Shown: piece by piece, positions 50,399 through 60,360 of the stretch | Layout: each line of letters starts with the position of its first letter | Position numbering within the stretch: position 1 is the first letter of the stretch | NCBI GenBank assembly: GCA_005222965.1 | Contig: NJBG01000001.1 | Coordinates: 332,323-396,322 of the forward strand | Direction of reading: 5' to 3' | Source: Candidatus Woesearchaeota archaeon B3_Woes | Lineage (GTDB): Archaea; Nanobdellota; Nanobdellia; Woesearchaeales; B3-WOES | DNA length: 64,000 bases | Translations under genes and position numbers: made by a program | The notes under the pieces: model-generated | Database searches by the model: none | Seen by the model: the letters and a program-made list of their open reading frames with translations, nothing else | What the model was told of the DNA's origin: nothing

Positions 50399-53300
50399 AA
50401 TATAAGCCCATAATCTGGCAAATATGTTTGTTTCTGGTGTATCTCTAACAGTTAATTTAATAAGATTACTGTCAACCTTTCCTCCTTTCATATCATTTGC
50501 AGTAAATATAACAAATTCAGAACCATACCAGTTTCTTTTAGGTATTAAAATAGCATTGCCTTCTTCATAAACAATTCTGATATTTTGTAATTCTGTAGTT
50601 GTATAGTATAATTCATCCATATCTGGATCTAAAAAATATTTAGTCAAATTGATAATTTGTTTTGTGTCTTCATCCCATTTTTGATCAGGAATGCCAAAAG
50701 ATTCTTCAACAATAATCCCCATCTCTTCTTCAACAGCTACAACTGTTTTATTTTCAATTATTTCATCTACAACAATTGTTTCATTATCTCCTCCTTTCTC
50801 AAACTCAAAAGCAGACTGTAAATAAACATACCCAGCAGTGATTATTCCAAGAAGAATAACAAACAATAAAACACTAAGGAGGGTCTTCTTTGTTTTTTGA
50901 CTTATTTTTTTCCTTGCTTTTCCTTTTCTCTTTTTCTTAAGCCATTTCATAGATAAAATATCTATAATTATCAAAAACAATAAAATAATTCCCCCTAAAA
51001 TATACCATTTATACGAAGTTAAAAAATTAAGAATGTTTTTCCATAAATAATATCCCCAAAGAGCAATGATTACCAGTATTAAGAAAACAATAAGAAACCA
51101 AAATATCTTTTTAAATTTATATTTAGTAAATTTGATTTTTTCAGTTGTAATTATTTTCTTTTCAACTTTAACATATTCTGTTTTTCTAGCAACAATAGCA
51201 AAATAACTCAAATGTTTTATTATTGATTCATAATAATAATAATTCTTATCTTCGTTTATCTGTTTTGTGTTAACCCCTTCCCATTGGTGATGATATTTTC
51301 TAAGTGAAATATTGCTTTGCTTAACATTGTTTTTCTTTAACCAAGATTTTTTAACTCTAAATCTTATTACTATTTCATTTATATCTGAAGTTTCAAGATT
51401 GTTTTGTGTAAATTCAAAATATTCATAAACTAAATCTGCTGCTTTAATAAAAGTTGGTTTTTTTAGCTTTTTCAACAATAACTTAACATTTGAAACAGTT
51501 TTTCTAAGCTTTATTATTACCTCACCACAAGCAATTCTCTTGTTTGTTAATATAATTTCTCGATTTGCAGAACTTATTTCAAAATATGTCATATTACGCT
51601 TTTTTATTTTTTTTGAGAGAATAAATAAAAATAATAAGATAACTAGACCTGCAATAACATAAAGAACATAATTAACATTAATCACAAAAAAATCCCATAA
51701 ACTGCTAGCAAAAGTTAAAACCACAGAAGGTTCTACTGTTACATTTATTGGTTTTTCAGACAATTTATCAGTTACATTTTCTGTAATGTTCTCTCCAGTA
51801 TCAACAAGCAAATCTCCTAAAATAAAATAGTAAACAAGAAAACCAAGAACAACTAAAGCTATAAGAATTAATAAAACTTGTAGGATCTCTTTTTTAACTT
51901 TTAATTTAATTGGTTTTTTTGCAACTTTAGAAACTTTTTTTGTTTTGGTCTCTCTTTTCTTTAATTTTTTAATGATAAGTAAAAGTATAATTAATAATAA
52001 CAATATCCCAAAACCTATTGCAAAATAAATCCAATAACTAACTAAAAAATTCTTAATAAATGAGATAACCCATTTTAATTTTAGAATAATAAACAACAAT
52101 TTATTTCTAAACAACAAAGCAAGAATAGCTAAAATAACTAACAACAAGACCAATATACCAAAAACTATTTTCTTTTTGCTTATTTTAATCTTTTTTATTT
52201 TAGTTCTAATCTTTCTCTTATATTTTTTGATAACATGAATGAAGATAGCTAAAATTAATATTAATAAAAAAATACCAACAGCCAGATATAATAAATAAGG
52301 AGCAACATAACTATAATAAAACCCATCAAAGAAATTCATTGTAACTAAAGTTATTCCTAATGATTCTTCATAAACAACATTAGTTCCACTAACCTTTATT
52401 TGCATATTTGCTTTATAATTCCCTCTAGAAGTGGTATTTGTAGGAACAGAAACCAAATTAATTATTCCTGTCTTGCCAGAAACAACACTTAAAGAAGATG
52501 TTTCAAGACTTAACCAGTCTTCAGCATCTAGGGATATATCATACTTTGCTGTTTTACTACCTTTATTCTCAACATTTAAAAGGGTTTTCACACTGTTATA
52601 ATCTAAAACAAACTCTTTTTTATTATCTAAAGTCGATATATAAGGTTTATAACAATTATCAACACTCAAGGTAATATTTTCTGTTTTTTGTATCTCTCCT
52701 AACTCGCTTATAATATTAAGAATAACATTAAAATCTCCTTCTACATTTGATGTATTGATACTGATTTGAACAGTTTTTTCCTGATATTTATTTAATTTAA
52801 TCTGATTATTTGATAATTTTACCCATCTTGGAGATTTTAGATTTAGATTATATACATTAGCAAAATTTGCATTATTCTTTAATTTCAATGGAATTGTTTC
52901 TTCAGAATTTGTACATAAAGAGTATATTTCTCCTTCATCATGTTCTATAAATTTATCTCCAATCTCTCCTAATCTTAAACTATAATCATAAGCTCTATCT
53001 ATATTTAAATAAGCAAATGTTTTAGCATATAATTTTGTATTTAAAGTCTTAACACTAAAAGGAATAGTATAATTGCCATAAAAATTACAAGGAGGAGTTA
53101 TATCAATATAAAAAGGAATTTCTTGACTAGACCTTAACACTACATTATTAAAACTTACATTAGCATACAAGCCAAATGGTTTTTCAAATTTTAAACTATA
53201 TGTTTCATCAAAATCTCCTGTATTCTTTAGATTAAATTGATAAGAAGCTGTGCTACATGGTTTGATTCTTTTACTAAATTCAACAGGTAAAACTTCTATA

Positions 53301-53701
53301 TTTTGTGGTTTTTCAACAACAATTTTTTGTTTTAAAGTTTTTTCTAAGTTTAAAGCAGTATTTATATGAAGTTTTAGATCATAATTCCCTTTTTTACCAC
53401 AAGGAACACTAAAAGAAGTAATAATATCTTGTGATTGACCAGGTTCAAGCACAAAAGACCAAGGTCCTAAAGACAAAAACTTAACAGCAGAACCTTTTAC
53501 ATTTAATGTATAACTACTGGAAATTTCTCCTGTATTTGTAACCGTTATAGTGCTGCCTTCAGAAACCACACACTCATAAACACTTACAGATTCAGGTTCT
53601 GTAAACTGAAAGTTTTCAACAAGACCAAAAGCAAAATTAGAAAACATAAAGAATATAAAAAAAGTCATTAATATTAATGTTATTATTTTATTCTTTATCA
53701 T
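50390..53701 (-). CDS. Giant membrane-anchored surface protein with PGF-pre-PGF domain
   Basis: 1103 residues. Signal peptide (residues 1-26), then NEW3/CARDB-like beta domains to about 450. From there several membrane segments alternate with Lys-rich loops and sequon-rich outside loops. Around residues 745-835 lies a PGF-pre-PGF-like domain (VIRFRVKKSWLKKNNV, YYYYESIIKHLSYFAIV). Two more membrane segments and a terminal Cadherin/dystroglycan-type domain (YFLDPDMDELYY, GNAILIPKRNWYGSEFVIF) follow. The alternating membrane-loop-membrane layout resembles that of the 2-6790 protein. Probably structural. GAGGT precedes the ATG. Confidence 0.85.
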   Translation of the reverse strand: MIKNKIITLILMTFFIFFMFSNFAFGLVENFQFTEPESVSVYECVVSEGSTITVTNTGEISSSYTLNVKGSAVKFLSLGPWSFVLEPGQSQDIITSFSVPCGKKGNYDLKLHINTALNLEKTLKQKIVVEKPQNIEVLPVEFSKRIKPCSTASYQFNLKNTGDFDETYSLKFEKPFGLYANVSFNNVVLRSSQEIPFYIDITPPCNFYGNYTIPFSVKTLNTKLYAKTFAYLNIDRAYDYSLRLGEIGDKFIEHDEGEIYSLCTNSEETIPLKLKNNANFANVYNLNLKSPRWVKLSNNQIKLNKYQEKTVQISINTSNVEGDFNVILNIISELGEIQKTENITLSVDNCYKPYISTLDNKKEFVLDYNSVKTLLNVENKGSKTAKYDISLDAEDWLSLETSSLSVVSGKTGIINLVSVPTNTTSRGNYKANMQIKVSGTNVVYEESLGITLVTMNFFDGFYYSYVAPYLLYLAVGIFLLILILAIFIHVIKKYKRKIRTKIKKIKISKKKIVFGILVLLLVILAILALLFRNKLLFIILKLKWVISFIKNFLVSYWIYFAIGFGILLLLIILLLIIKKLKKRETKTKKVSKVAKKPIKLKVKKEILQVLLILIALVVLGFLVYYFILGDLLVDTGENITENVTDKLSEKPINVTVEPSVVLTFASSLWDFFVINVNYVLYVIAGLVILLFLFILSKKIKKRNMTYFEISSANREIILTNKRIACGEVIIKLRKTVSNVKLLLKKLKKPTFIKAADLVYEYFEFTQNNLETSDINEIVIRFRVKKSWLKKNNVKQSNISLRKYHHQWEGVNTKQINEDKNYYYYESIIKHLSYFAIVARKTEYVKVEKKIITTEKIKFTKYKFKKIFWFLIVFLILVIIALWGYYLWKNILNFLTSYKWYILGGIILLFLIIIDILSMKWLKKKRKGKARKKISQKTKKTLLSVLLFVILLGIITAGYVYLQSAFEFEKGGDNETIVVDEIIENKTVVAVEEEMGIIVEESFGIPDQKWDEDTKQIINLTKYFLDPDMDELYYTTTELQNIRIVYEEGNAILIPKRNWYGSEFVIFTANDMKGGKVDSNLIKLTVRDTPETNIFARLWAYISK

Positions 53702-53779
53702 TAAAATACCTCTTTATTGCTGTATCCTCCGGTGATTATAAAAAACACAATGTAAAAAGAAAAGAAATATTTAAAAAAG

Positions 53780-55033
53780 TTAGTAATAGGTTTTTCCTTC
53801 TTCTTCCATATCGTCTTCATCGCTATTAAGTTTTCTAAATCCTATTATCAAACCTACAACAACTAAGACAACAACTAAGACGACTAAACCAACTTCTAAA
53901 GCTTTTTTAACACTACCAAGACCAGCTGATGTAATAATGTTTGCTGTTAATAATATTTCTTGTGTTGTTGTTCCTAAACCTGAAACTGTTGCACTAAAAC
54001 TGTGTTGACCTGCTACTGCATCTTTATTAGCAGTTACATAAAGATAAACAGTTTTGGTTTCTCCAGCTCCAAGAACAAAGACATTACTTGGACTTACTCT
54101 TACACTTCCAAATACATCAACTCCGTTAACTCCAACTGTAACTGTTTTTGCTGAGTTAGTTGGGTTTGATATTGTTAAAGTATAGATTGCTCCTTCTTTT
54201 GTTACTTCTTGTGCACTTGAATCATAAGTAATTGTAGGTTTTACACCTGAATCAGAGACTCCTACTTCGCATGATTCACCAGAGATAACTTTCATTTCTG
54301 CCATCTCTATTTCTTTTTCATCAGCATCATCATATGTTACTTCAACTTTAACATCATAAGTACCTTCAGCTGCACAACTTGGAACTCTTAAATAAATTTC
54401 TTCACTAGTTGTTGATTCATCTGCTTCTAACTCATCAATATAATCAGAAGCGCTTACTCCTAAGTCAGGTACACTTACCTTAACTTTAATGCCTTCTTCG
54501 TCTTTTTCTCCATAATTCTTCAGTCTAACAGAAGCGAGCAAAGCTCTTCCTGCTTTAACAGATCCTTCAGGACTAAATACAACATCTTTTATCACTAAAT
54601 TATGTCTTCCTGTATCAACTTCTAAATCATAATCATTGTAAGTTGGTTCTCCACCTCTTCCTTCAACTCTAACTCTTAATTTGTATCTGTCTTGATCCAT
54701 TCTTTGGGGCAAACTTAAAGTGAGTTTTTTAGTATATGTAACATTTGCTTTCATATCAAACACATCAGTTATATCTTCAATTCTGTCATCATGATCATAT
54801 CCCCTTATATATGCTTCAATTTGTACATCATTTAAGTCTGTATTAGATGTGGCTCTTACTTTTACTTGGTATTCGTCTCCTCTTTCTATACCACTAATCG
54901 TGTTTGTACCATCTCCTAGATGGTTACTATCTAATAGAACATCATTTATTGTTATAGTAGCACTAGCTACTCCACAAACAGTAAGAATTCCTATTAAAAA
55001 TATGGTCAATAAACCACTTAATTTTGTTTTCAT
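53780..55033 (-). CDS. S-layer-like secreted protein with C-terminal anchor
   Basis: 417 residues. Signal peptide (MKTKLSGLLTIFLIGILTVC, cleavage near ASA), three beta-sandwich CARDB-like domains, and a C-terminal membrane helix (EVGLVVLVVVLVVVGLIIGF) followed by an acidic tail. It is less Asn-rich than the giant surface proteins. Two strong BRE/TATA promoters precede it, and a GGGGG stretch precedes the ATG. The size, expression signals and design fit a major envelope protein, possibly the S-layer; this is inferred. Confidence 0.78.
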   Translation of the reverse strand: MKTKLSGLLTIFLIGILTVCGVASATITINDVLLDSNHLGDGTNTISGIERGDEYQVKVRATSNTDLNDVQIEAYIRGYDHDDRIEDITDVFDMKANVTYTKKLTLSLPQRMDQDRYKLRVRVEGRGGEPTYNDYDLEVDTGRHNLVIKDVVFSPEGSVKAGRALLASVRLKNYGEKDEEGIKVKVSVPDLGVSASDYIDELEADESTTSEEIYLRVPSCAAEGTYDVKVEVTYDDADEKEIEMAEMKVISGESCEVGVSDSGVKPTITYDSSAQEVTKEGAIYTLTISNPTNSAKTVTVGVNGVDVFGSVRVSPSNVFVLGAGETKTVYLYVTANKDAVAGQHSFSATVSGLGTTTQEILLTANIITSAGLGSVKKALEVGLVVLVVVLVVVGLIIGFRKLNSDEDDMEEEGKTYY

Positions 55034-55093
55034 TTTGTTTTTGCCCCCAAAAAATTGTTTAATCTCAATTGGATATAAATCATTATTATATTA

Positions 55094-55193
55094 CCCATAT
55101 ATAAACTTTTCGTTTATACACATTGTAGAGTAGTTAATTATAATGACTATCAAAGAGTAATAACTACTTATATATAAAAGTTTCGGAATTATA
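55094..55193 (-). promoter_or_regulatory. Two tandem BRE/TATA promoters for the S-layer-like gene
   Basis: On the minus strand ACGAAAAGTTTATATATGG (TATA about 55094-55104) and CCGAAACTTTTATATATAAG (TATA about 55171-55181) both carry a CGAAA-type B-recognition element directly before the TATA. The expected starts are near 55073 and 55150. Confidence 0.55.
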
Positions 55194-55253
55194 AAATAAT
55201 TTATCTAAATTAAAAGTAACACATATAAATACTAAAGATATCACATTTAAGAT

Positions 55254-56324
55254 ATGATTAATATAATAGGGGCTGGTCCTGCTGGAAGCTATACAGCTTA
55301 TCTTCTCTCTAAAAAAGGCAGAGAAGTGAATGTTTTTGAAGAGCACAAAAAAATAGGTTTGCCAATCCAATGTGCAGGAGTAACTACTAGTTTATTAGAG
55401 AGTATGATTAAACTAAAAAAAGATGTTGTAGTCAATAAAATAAACAAAGCAAGAATCTTTTCTCCTAACAAAAAGTTTATTGAAGTAAACCTAAAAGAAA
55501 AAAATTTAGTTATTGATAGGAATAAATTTGACAACCAAATTGCAGATATGGCAAAAAAACAAGGTGCTAAATTTTTTTTAAATAGTAAGTTTATTACTAA
55601 CAAAAATAATTATGTTGCAATTAAAAATAATAACAGAATAAAAAAGATAAAATTTGATTATTTAATTGGTGCTGATGGACCATTAAGCCAAGTGGCAAAA
55701 TCAAACAACTTGTACAAAAAAAGAGAGTTTTGGCAAGGTATCCAAGCAAGAGTAAATCTCAAAAACAATAACATGATTGAATTCTATCCCTATTTTGGGA
55801 CATATGCGTGGGTTGTTCCTGAAAATAAAGATGTAGCAAGAGTTGGGTTAGTATCACAAAGATACACAAATGTTTTGTTTAAGAATTTTTTATTCAAATT
55901 TAAGAAAATCAAACAAAAAGACATAATTGAACACCAAGGAGGCATCATTCCCCAACACAATCCATGGATAAAAACGCAAAAAGATAATATATATTTAGTA
56001 GGTGATGCTGCTTGTCAAGTCAAAGCCACAACAGGGGGAGGGATTATACAAAGCCTAATAGCATCAAAAGCTCTTGTTGATTCCATAAAAAATAATAAAA
56101 AATATGGAATAGAATGGAGAAAACTGCTTGGAAAAGAACTTTACGCTCACTATAAATCACGAAAGATGATGGACAAATTCAAAGAAAAAGATTGGAATAA
56201 ATTAGTAAAGGAAATAAATAAAGATGTTTTGGAAAACAATGATAGAGATAATATATCTGTTATGATTACTAAGCTACTTATGAAAAAACCAAGTTTATTA
56301 TATTTTGCTAAGCATTTGATATGA
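55254..56324 (+). CDS. Geranylgeranyl reductase family flavoprotein
   Basis: 356 residues. Rossmann FAD motif INIIGAGPAGSYTAYLLSKK, the PIQCAGV substrate region, YLVGDAACQ and TTGGGIIQSL. This family saturates the isoprenoid chains of archaeal membrane lipids (digeranylgeranylglycerophospholipid reductase), using FAD. Single gene with a TATA at about 55222-55230, located before the glycosylation cluster; lipid-linked sugar carriers (dolichol) are another possible substrate. Confidence 0.85.
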   Translation: MINIIGAGPAGSYTAYLLSKKGREVNVFEEHKKIGLPIQCAGVTTSLLESMIKLKKDVVVNKINKARIFSPNKKFIEVNLKEKNLVIDRNKFDNQIADMAKKQGAKFFLNSKFITNKNNYVAIKNNNRIKKIKFDYLIGADGPLSQVAKSNNLYKKREFWQGIQARVNLKNNNMIEFYPYFGTYAWVVPENKDVARVGLVSQRYTNVLFKNFLFKFKKIKQKDIIEHQGGIIPQHNPWIKTQKDNIYLVGDAACQVKATTGGGIIQSLIASKALVDSIKNNKKYGIEWRKLLGKELYAHYKSRKMMDKFKEKDWNKLVKEINKDVLENNDRDNISVMITKLLMKKPSLLYFAKHLI

Positions 56325-56373
56325 AATCATAAAGTTTTTAAAACAATCTAAATAACTTATGTATAAGGGGGAT

Positions 56374-59361
56374 ATGGAAGAAACCAAAAAGAAAGAGGAT
56401 AAAGAATATCTAAGTATAGATGTTGATGAATCTCAAGATTCAGATGATGAGATTTCTATTGATTTTTCTAAAGTTAAAAACTTTTTTCAAAAGAAGAAGA
56501 AAGACAAAATTGAAGAAGCAGAGGAAAAAGTTGAAGAAATAGAAGAAGGAATTACAGAAACTAAAGAAGAATTAGAAAAGGAATCAAAACAAACTTATGA
56601 AGAGGAGAAAGAGGAAAGTGATGACGAAGAGATTAGTATTGATTTTTCAAAAATTAAAGATTTTTTTAAAAGAAAAAAAGAAAAAGTAAAGAAAGGTTCA
56701 AAAAAATCAACAGATAAAGAATCTTCTGAAGATGAAATTTCTATTGATTGGAAAAACTTTATAAATTTCTTCAAGAAAAATAAATACATCATTCCAGTAT
56801 TATTAATTTTAATTGCTGTATTCTTTTCAACTTTTTTTAGAATGTATCCTGTTTATTTACCAGCAACAGATAATTGGGCAACAAGTTCTGTACATAATAG
56901 TGTAAAAGCCAATATTAAAAATCAAATTAATCAGCAATATCCTAATTTACCAGATGCAAACAAAAATATGTTAGTTGAATCTCAATTCAAAAAAGTTCTT
57001 GAACAAGAGAAACAACAAATAAATGATCAAATAAGAGCTACTTCTGATTATTTTAAAGCAAAAATGCAAGATGATGCTGGACAAACATATTTATTAGCTA
57101 TTGATCCATATTATTGGTATGCTTCAGCAAGAAATTACATAAATCATGGACAATTTGGAGATAGTTATAATGAAAATGGAGAGAAAATATTTAGTCTCAG
57201 AAATGGAAGAGAAGATATGAATCCAACCTCAATAAAATTTCATCCTTTAATTGGTGCTTGGTTATATAAATTCCTACATTTTTTTAATAAAAATGTTTCT
57301 TTGATGGGTGTTATATTTATCATGCCAGTTATCTTAATTGGTTTGTCCATTATTCCTGCTTTTTTTATTGGAAAAAGAGTTGGAGGAAATCTGGGTGGGT
57401 TTTTTGCAGCAATGATTGTTGCAATTAATTCTTCTTTATTAAGCAGAACACCTGCTGGATTTTCTGATACAGACTCTTATAATATCTTTTTTCCATTATT
57501 TATATTATGGATGTTTATTGAAGCTTTTGAAGAAAAAGATTTAAAAAAATCCGTTAAATTTATATCTATTGGAGGGTTATTAACTGGATTGTACAGCACT
57601 GCATGGGGTGGTTGGTGGTATGTCTTTGATTTTGTGTTGGTTACAACAGGTATATATTTAATATATCAATTTATTTTAAATATAAAACACATTAAAAATG
57701 GATTTGTTAAATATTTAAATATTCCTGTGATTAAAAATTCAATAATTATTGGTGGATCTTTTTTTATTACCTCTGCTATATTTGTATCTTTATTTAAAGG
57801 ATTCAATTCTTTTGTAATGCCTTTTAGAGGCCCATTAAGTGTTATAAAATTAAAAGAGGTTGCTATAACAACAATTTGGCCTAATGTATTAACAACAGTA
57901 GCTGAGTTCAATAAAACAAGATTTGGAGCAATAATATCACAAATGGGTGGACAATTATTATTTTCTATAGCAATAATTGGTATTATCTTAACCGTACTTA
58001 TAAAAAATAATGAAAATAAGAGGGATGTAAAATATGCAATTTTCTTAACTATATGGTTTATTGGAACTCTTTATGGATTTACAAAAGGAGTAAGGTTTGC
58101 AATTTTAATGGTTCCTGCATTTGCAATTGCTTTTGGTGTTTCAATAGGTGTCATATACAATTATTTAAGTAGATGGTTATCTAAGGGTTTGCATGTTAAT
58201 AAATATATATCACATTTCATTATAATTGCTTCTCTTCTCTTACTATTAATTTCTCCAATACAAGCAGCTCATAGAACTGCTCTTAATGAAATTCCAAGTA
58301 TGAATGATGAATGGTATGATAGTTTAATAGCAATAAAAGAAAATTCAGAAGATGCTATTATAACTTCGTGGTGGGATTTTGGTCATTGGTTTTACTCAAT
58401 TAGTGAAAGAAGAGTTACTTTTGATGGAGCAGATCAAGGAGAGAGAATCCATTGGGTTGGAAAGAGTTTATTAACTTCTGATGAGGATGAATCTGTTGGA
58501 ATTCTTAAGATGTTAAACTGTGGACAAGAAAAAGCACCACATATTTTAGAAAAATATTTTGAAAATAATACTATAAAATCAATTGATATTTTGAATAAAA
58601 TAATACTCCAAGATAAAAAACAGACTATATTGACATTAAAAAAAGAAAATTTGTCTGATAAAGCTATAGAAGATATTATTAAAGTAACCCATTGTGATGA
58701 TTTAATTGATCAATATTATATAACTTCAGAGGATATGATTGGAAAAGCTGGTGTTTGGGGACATTTTGGAAGTTGGGATTTTAAAAGAGCTAAAATGTGG
58801 AAGACAGTTCACGAATTGGATTATAATGAAGGTATTAAAATTTTAAAAGAAGAGTTTAATCTAAATGAAGACGAAGCAGACAATATTTATTATGAAATAC
58901 AAAATAATAAAGCGGACAGATGGGTAAGTGGCTGGCCTGGCTATCTTTCTGGTTTAAATTCATGTAATGAAAAAGATAATTTGCTTAAATGTGGAAATGG
59001 TTTAGAAGTTAATCTCGTTAATATGGAAGCATATATTTCAACCCAACAAGGAAAGATTTTGTTAAATTCTTTAGCTTTTATTAATAACAAAAAAGAATTT
59101 GAAGTAAAGATGTTTGAAGGAGAAACCGCCCGTTACTCTGCAGCATTATTACCTAATGGAAAAAGCATAATAATGGACCCAAAATTGGCAGGAAGCATGT
59201 TCACAAGACTATTTTTCTTTGACGGTCATGGGTTAAAACATTTTAAAATTTTATCTGATAAAAGACAGATAACTGGAGGAAGAATACAAGTATGGAAAGT
59301 GGGTTGGGAAGAAGGCGAAACAAATATTCTAGAAGAATTAAAAGTAATAGATATATCATAA
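56374..59361 (+). CDS. aglB: Oligosaccharyltransferase AglB (STT3 family)
   Basis: Transfers lipid-linked glycan to Asn in N-x-S/T sequons on the outside of the membrane. About 995 residues: a charged cytoplasmic head of about 125 residues, then about 13 membrane segments and a C-terminal outside domain. Catalytic acidic motifs include PATDNWA and IDPYYWYAS; the sequon-binding WWDFGHW is near residue 665. The head carries three copies of a DEISIDFSKIK-FFKKKK motif. ATG 56374 follows GGGGG; ATG 56359 is an alternative start. Followed one base later by a GT2 gene. Confidence 0.95.
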   Translation: MEETKKKEDKEYLSIDVDESQDSDDEISIDFSKVKNFFQKKKKDKIEEAEEKVEEIEEGITETKEELEKESKQTYEEEKEESDDEEISIDFSKIKDFFKRKKEKVKKGSKKSTDKESSEDEISIDWKNFINFFKKNKYIIPVLLILIAVFFSTFFRMYPVYLPATDNWATSSVHNSVKANIKNQINQQYPNLPDANKNMLVESQFKKVLEQEKQQINDQIRATSDYFKAKMQDDAGQTYLLAIDPYYWYASARNYINHGQFGDSYNENGEKIFSLRNGREDMNPTSIKFHPLIGAWLYKFLHFFNKNVSLMGVIFIMPVILIGLSIIPAFFIGKRVGGNLGGFFAAMIVAINSSLLSRTPAGFSDTDSYNIFFPLFILWMFIEAFEEKDLKKSVKFISIGGLLTGLYSTAWGGWWYVFDFVLVTTGIYLIYQFILNIKHIKNGFVKYLNIPVIKNSIIIGGSFFITSAIFVSLFKGFNSFVMPFRGPLSVIKLKEVAITTIWPNVLTTVAEFNKTRFGAIISQMGGQLLFSIAIIGIILTVLIKNNENKRDVKYAIFLTIWFIGTLYGFTKGVRFAILMVPAFAIAFGVSIGVIYNYLSRWLSKGLHVNKYISHFIIIASLLLLLISPIQAAHRTALNEIPSMNDEWYDSLIAIKENSEDAIITSWWDFGHWFYSISERRVTFDGADQGERIHWVGKSLLTSDEDESVGILKMLNCGQEKAPHILEKYFENNTIKSIDILNKIILQDKKQTILTLKKENLSDKAIEDIIKVTHCDDLIDQYYITSEDMIGKAGVWGHFGSWDFKRAKMWKTVHELDYNEGIKILKEEFNLNEDEADNIYYEIQNNKADRWVSGWPGYLSGLNSCNEKDNLLKCGNGLEVNLVNMEAYISTQQGKILLNSLAFINNKKEFEVKMFEGETARYSAALLPNGKSIIMDPKLAGSMFTRLFFFDGHGLKHFKILSDKRQITGGRIQVWKVGWEEGETNILEELKVIDIS

Positions 59362-59362
59362 A

Positions 59363-60025
59363 ATGATTGATAAAAATGTATGGGTAGTTATTCCAGCATA
59401 TAATGAAAGCAAACACATATTAGATGTAATCAAAAAAACCAAAAAATATTGTTCTAATATTCTTGTAGTTGATGATGGTAGCAAAGATGATACATTTAAA
59501 GTTGCCAAAAAAACTAACATTATAGTTTTAAAACATATAATTAATCTTGGAAAAGGTGCTGCTGCCAAAACTGGTTGTGATTTTGCTTTAAAAAAAGGTG
59601 CAAAAAAGATTATTTTAATGGATTCTGATGGACAACATGATTCTTCTGAAATTCATAAGTTTTTAAAAGCACTAGAAGAAGTAGATATTGTGTTTGGTTA
59701 TAGGAAATTTAATAAAAAAATGCCTTTTATTTTAAAATTTGGAAACAACTCTATAAACTTTATAACAAAACTGCTTTATGGAGTAAATCTTAGAGATACA
59801 CAATGTGGGTATAGGGCCTTGAGAGCAAAAGCCTACAAAAAAGCAAGATGGAGATCTAATGGTTATAGTATGGAATCAGAAATGATTGCTAATATTGGTA
59901 AAAGAAATTTAAAATATAAAGAGATTCCAATCCAAACAATATACTCAGATAGATACAAAGGAACAACAATTTTTGATGGTATTAAAATTGTTTTTAATAT
60001 GTTTTTATGGAGGCTAAAAAAATGA
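59363..60025 (+). CDS. Family 2 glycosyltransferase (dolichyl-phosphate sugar synthase-like)
   Basis: 220 residues. GT-A fold: VVIPAYNESKHI, VVDDGSKDDT, GKGAAAKTG, LMDSDGQH (DxD metal site) and DTQCGYRA. This matches dolichyl-phosphate mannose/glucose synthase-like enzymes without a membrane domain. It probably charges the lipid carrier for AglB. One base after aglB; its TGA overlaps the next ATG. Confidence 0.9.
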   Translation: MIDKNVWVVIPAYNESKHILDVIKKTKKYCSNILVVDDGSKDDTFKVAKKTNIIVLKHIINLGKGAAAKTGCDFALKKGAKKIILMDSDGQHDSSEIHKFLKALEEVDIVFGYRKFNKKMPFILKFGNNSINFITKLLYGVNLRDTQCGYRALRAKAYKKARWRSNGYSMESEMIANIGKRNLKYKEIPIQTIYSDRYKGTTIFDGIKIVFNMFLWRLKK

Positions 60026-60360
60026 TTATTCAAATACAAATTTTTGGAATATTGTTTGCTTTGTTTATGTTTTACATAACTTTTTTGCACCAAAGAAGAA
60101 ACGAATTTACAACTAAAGAAAGCATATTTTGGTTTGGTGCGTGGGTTGTTTTTTTAACGTTGGTTATTTTTCCAACCTACCTTGATTTTTTTATTAAAGG
60201 TATCTTAAATTTTAGTAGAAGGTTAGATTTTTTTATAGTTATGGGATTTATGTTCTTAATTGGAATCATGTTTCATACTTATACAATTGTAAGAAAAAAT
60301 CAGAACAGAATTGATAAAATTGTGAGAAAGATTGCCATAGAAAAGCAAAATAAAAAATGA
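60022..60360 (+). CDS. DUF2304 small membrane protein
   Basis: 112 residues with three hydrophobic segments and the DUF2304 pattern RRNEFTTKESIFWFGAW then FPTYLDFFIKGI. ATG 60022 is preferred because GGAGG lies eight bases before it; ATG 60007 is inside that site. DUF2304 genes often sit next to dolichyl-phosphate glycosyltransferases, as here, and may anchor them to the membrane. ATGA overlaps on both sides. Confidence 0.85.
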   Translation: MIIQIQIFGILFALFMFYITFLHQRRNEFTTKESIFWFGAWVVFLTLVIFPTYLDFFIKGILNFSRRLDFFIVMGFMFLIGIMFHTYTIVRKNQNRIDKIVRKIAIEKQNKK

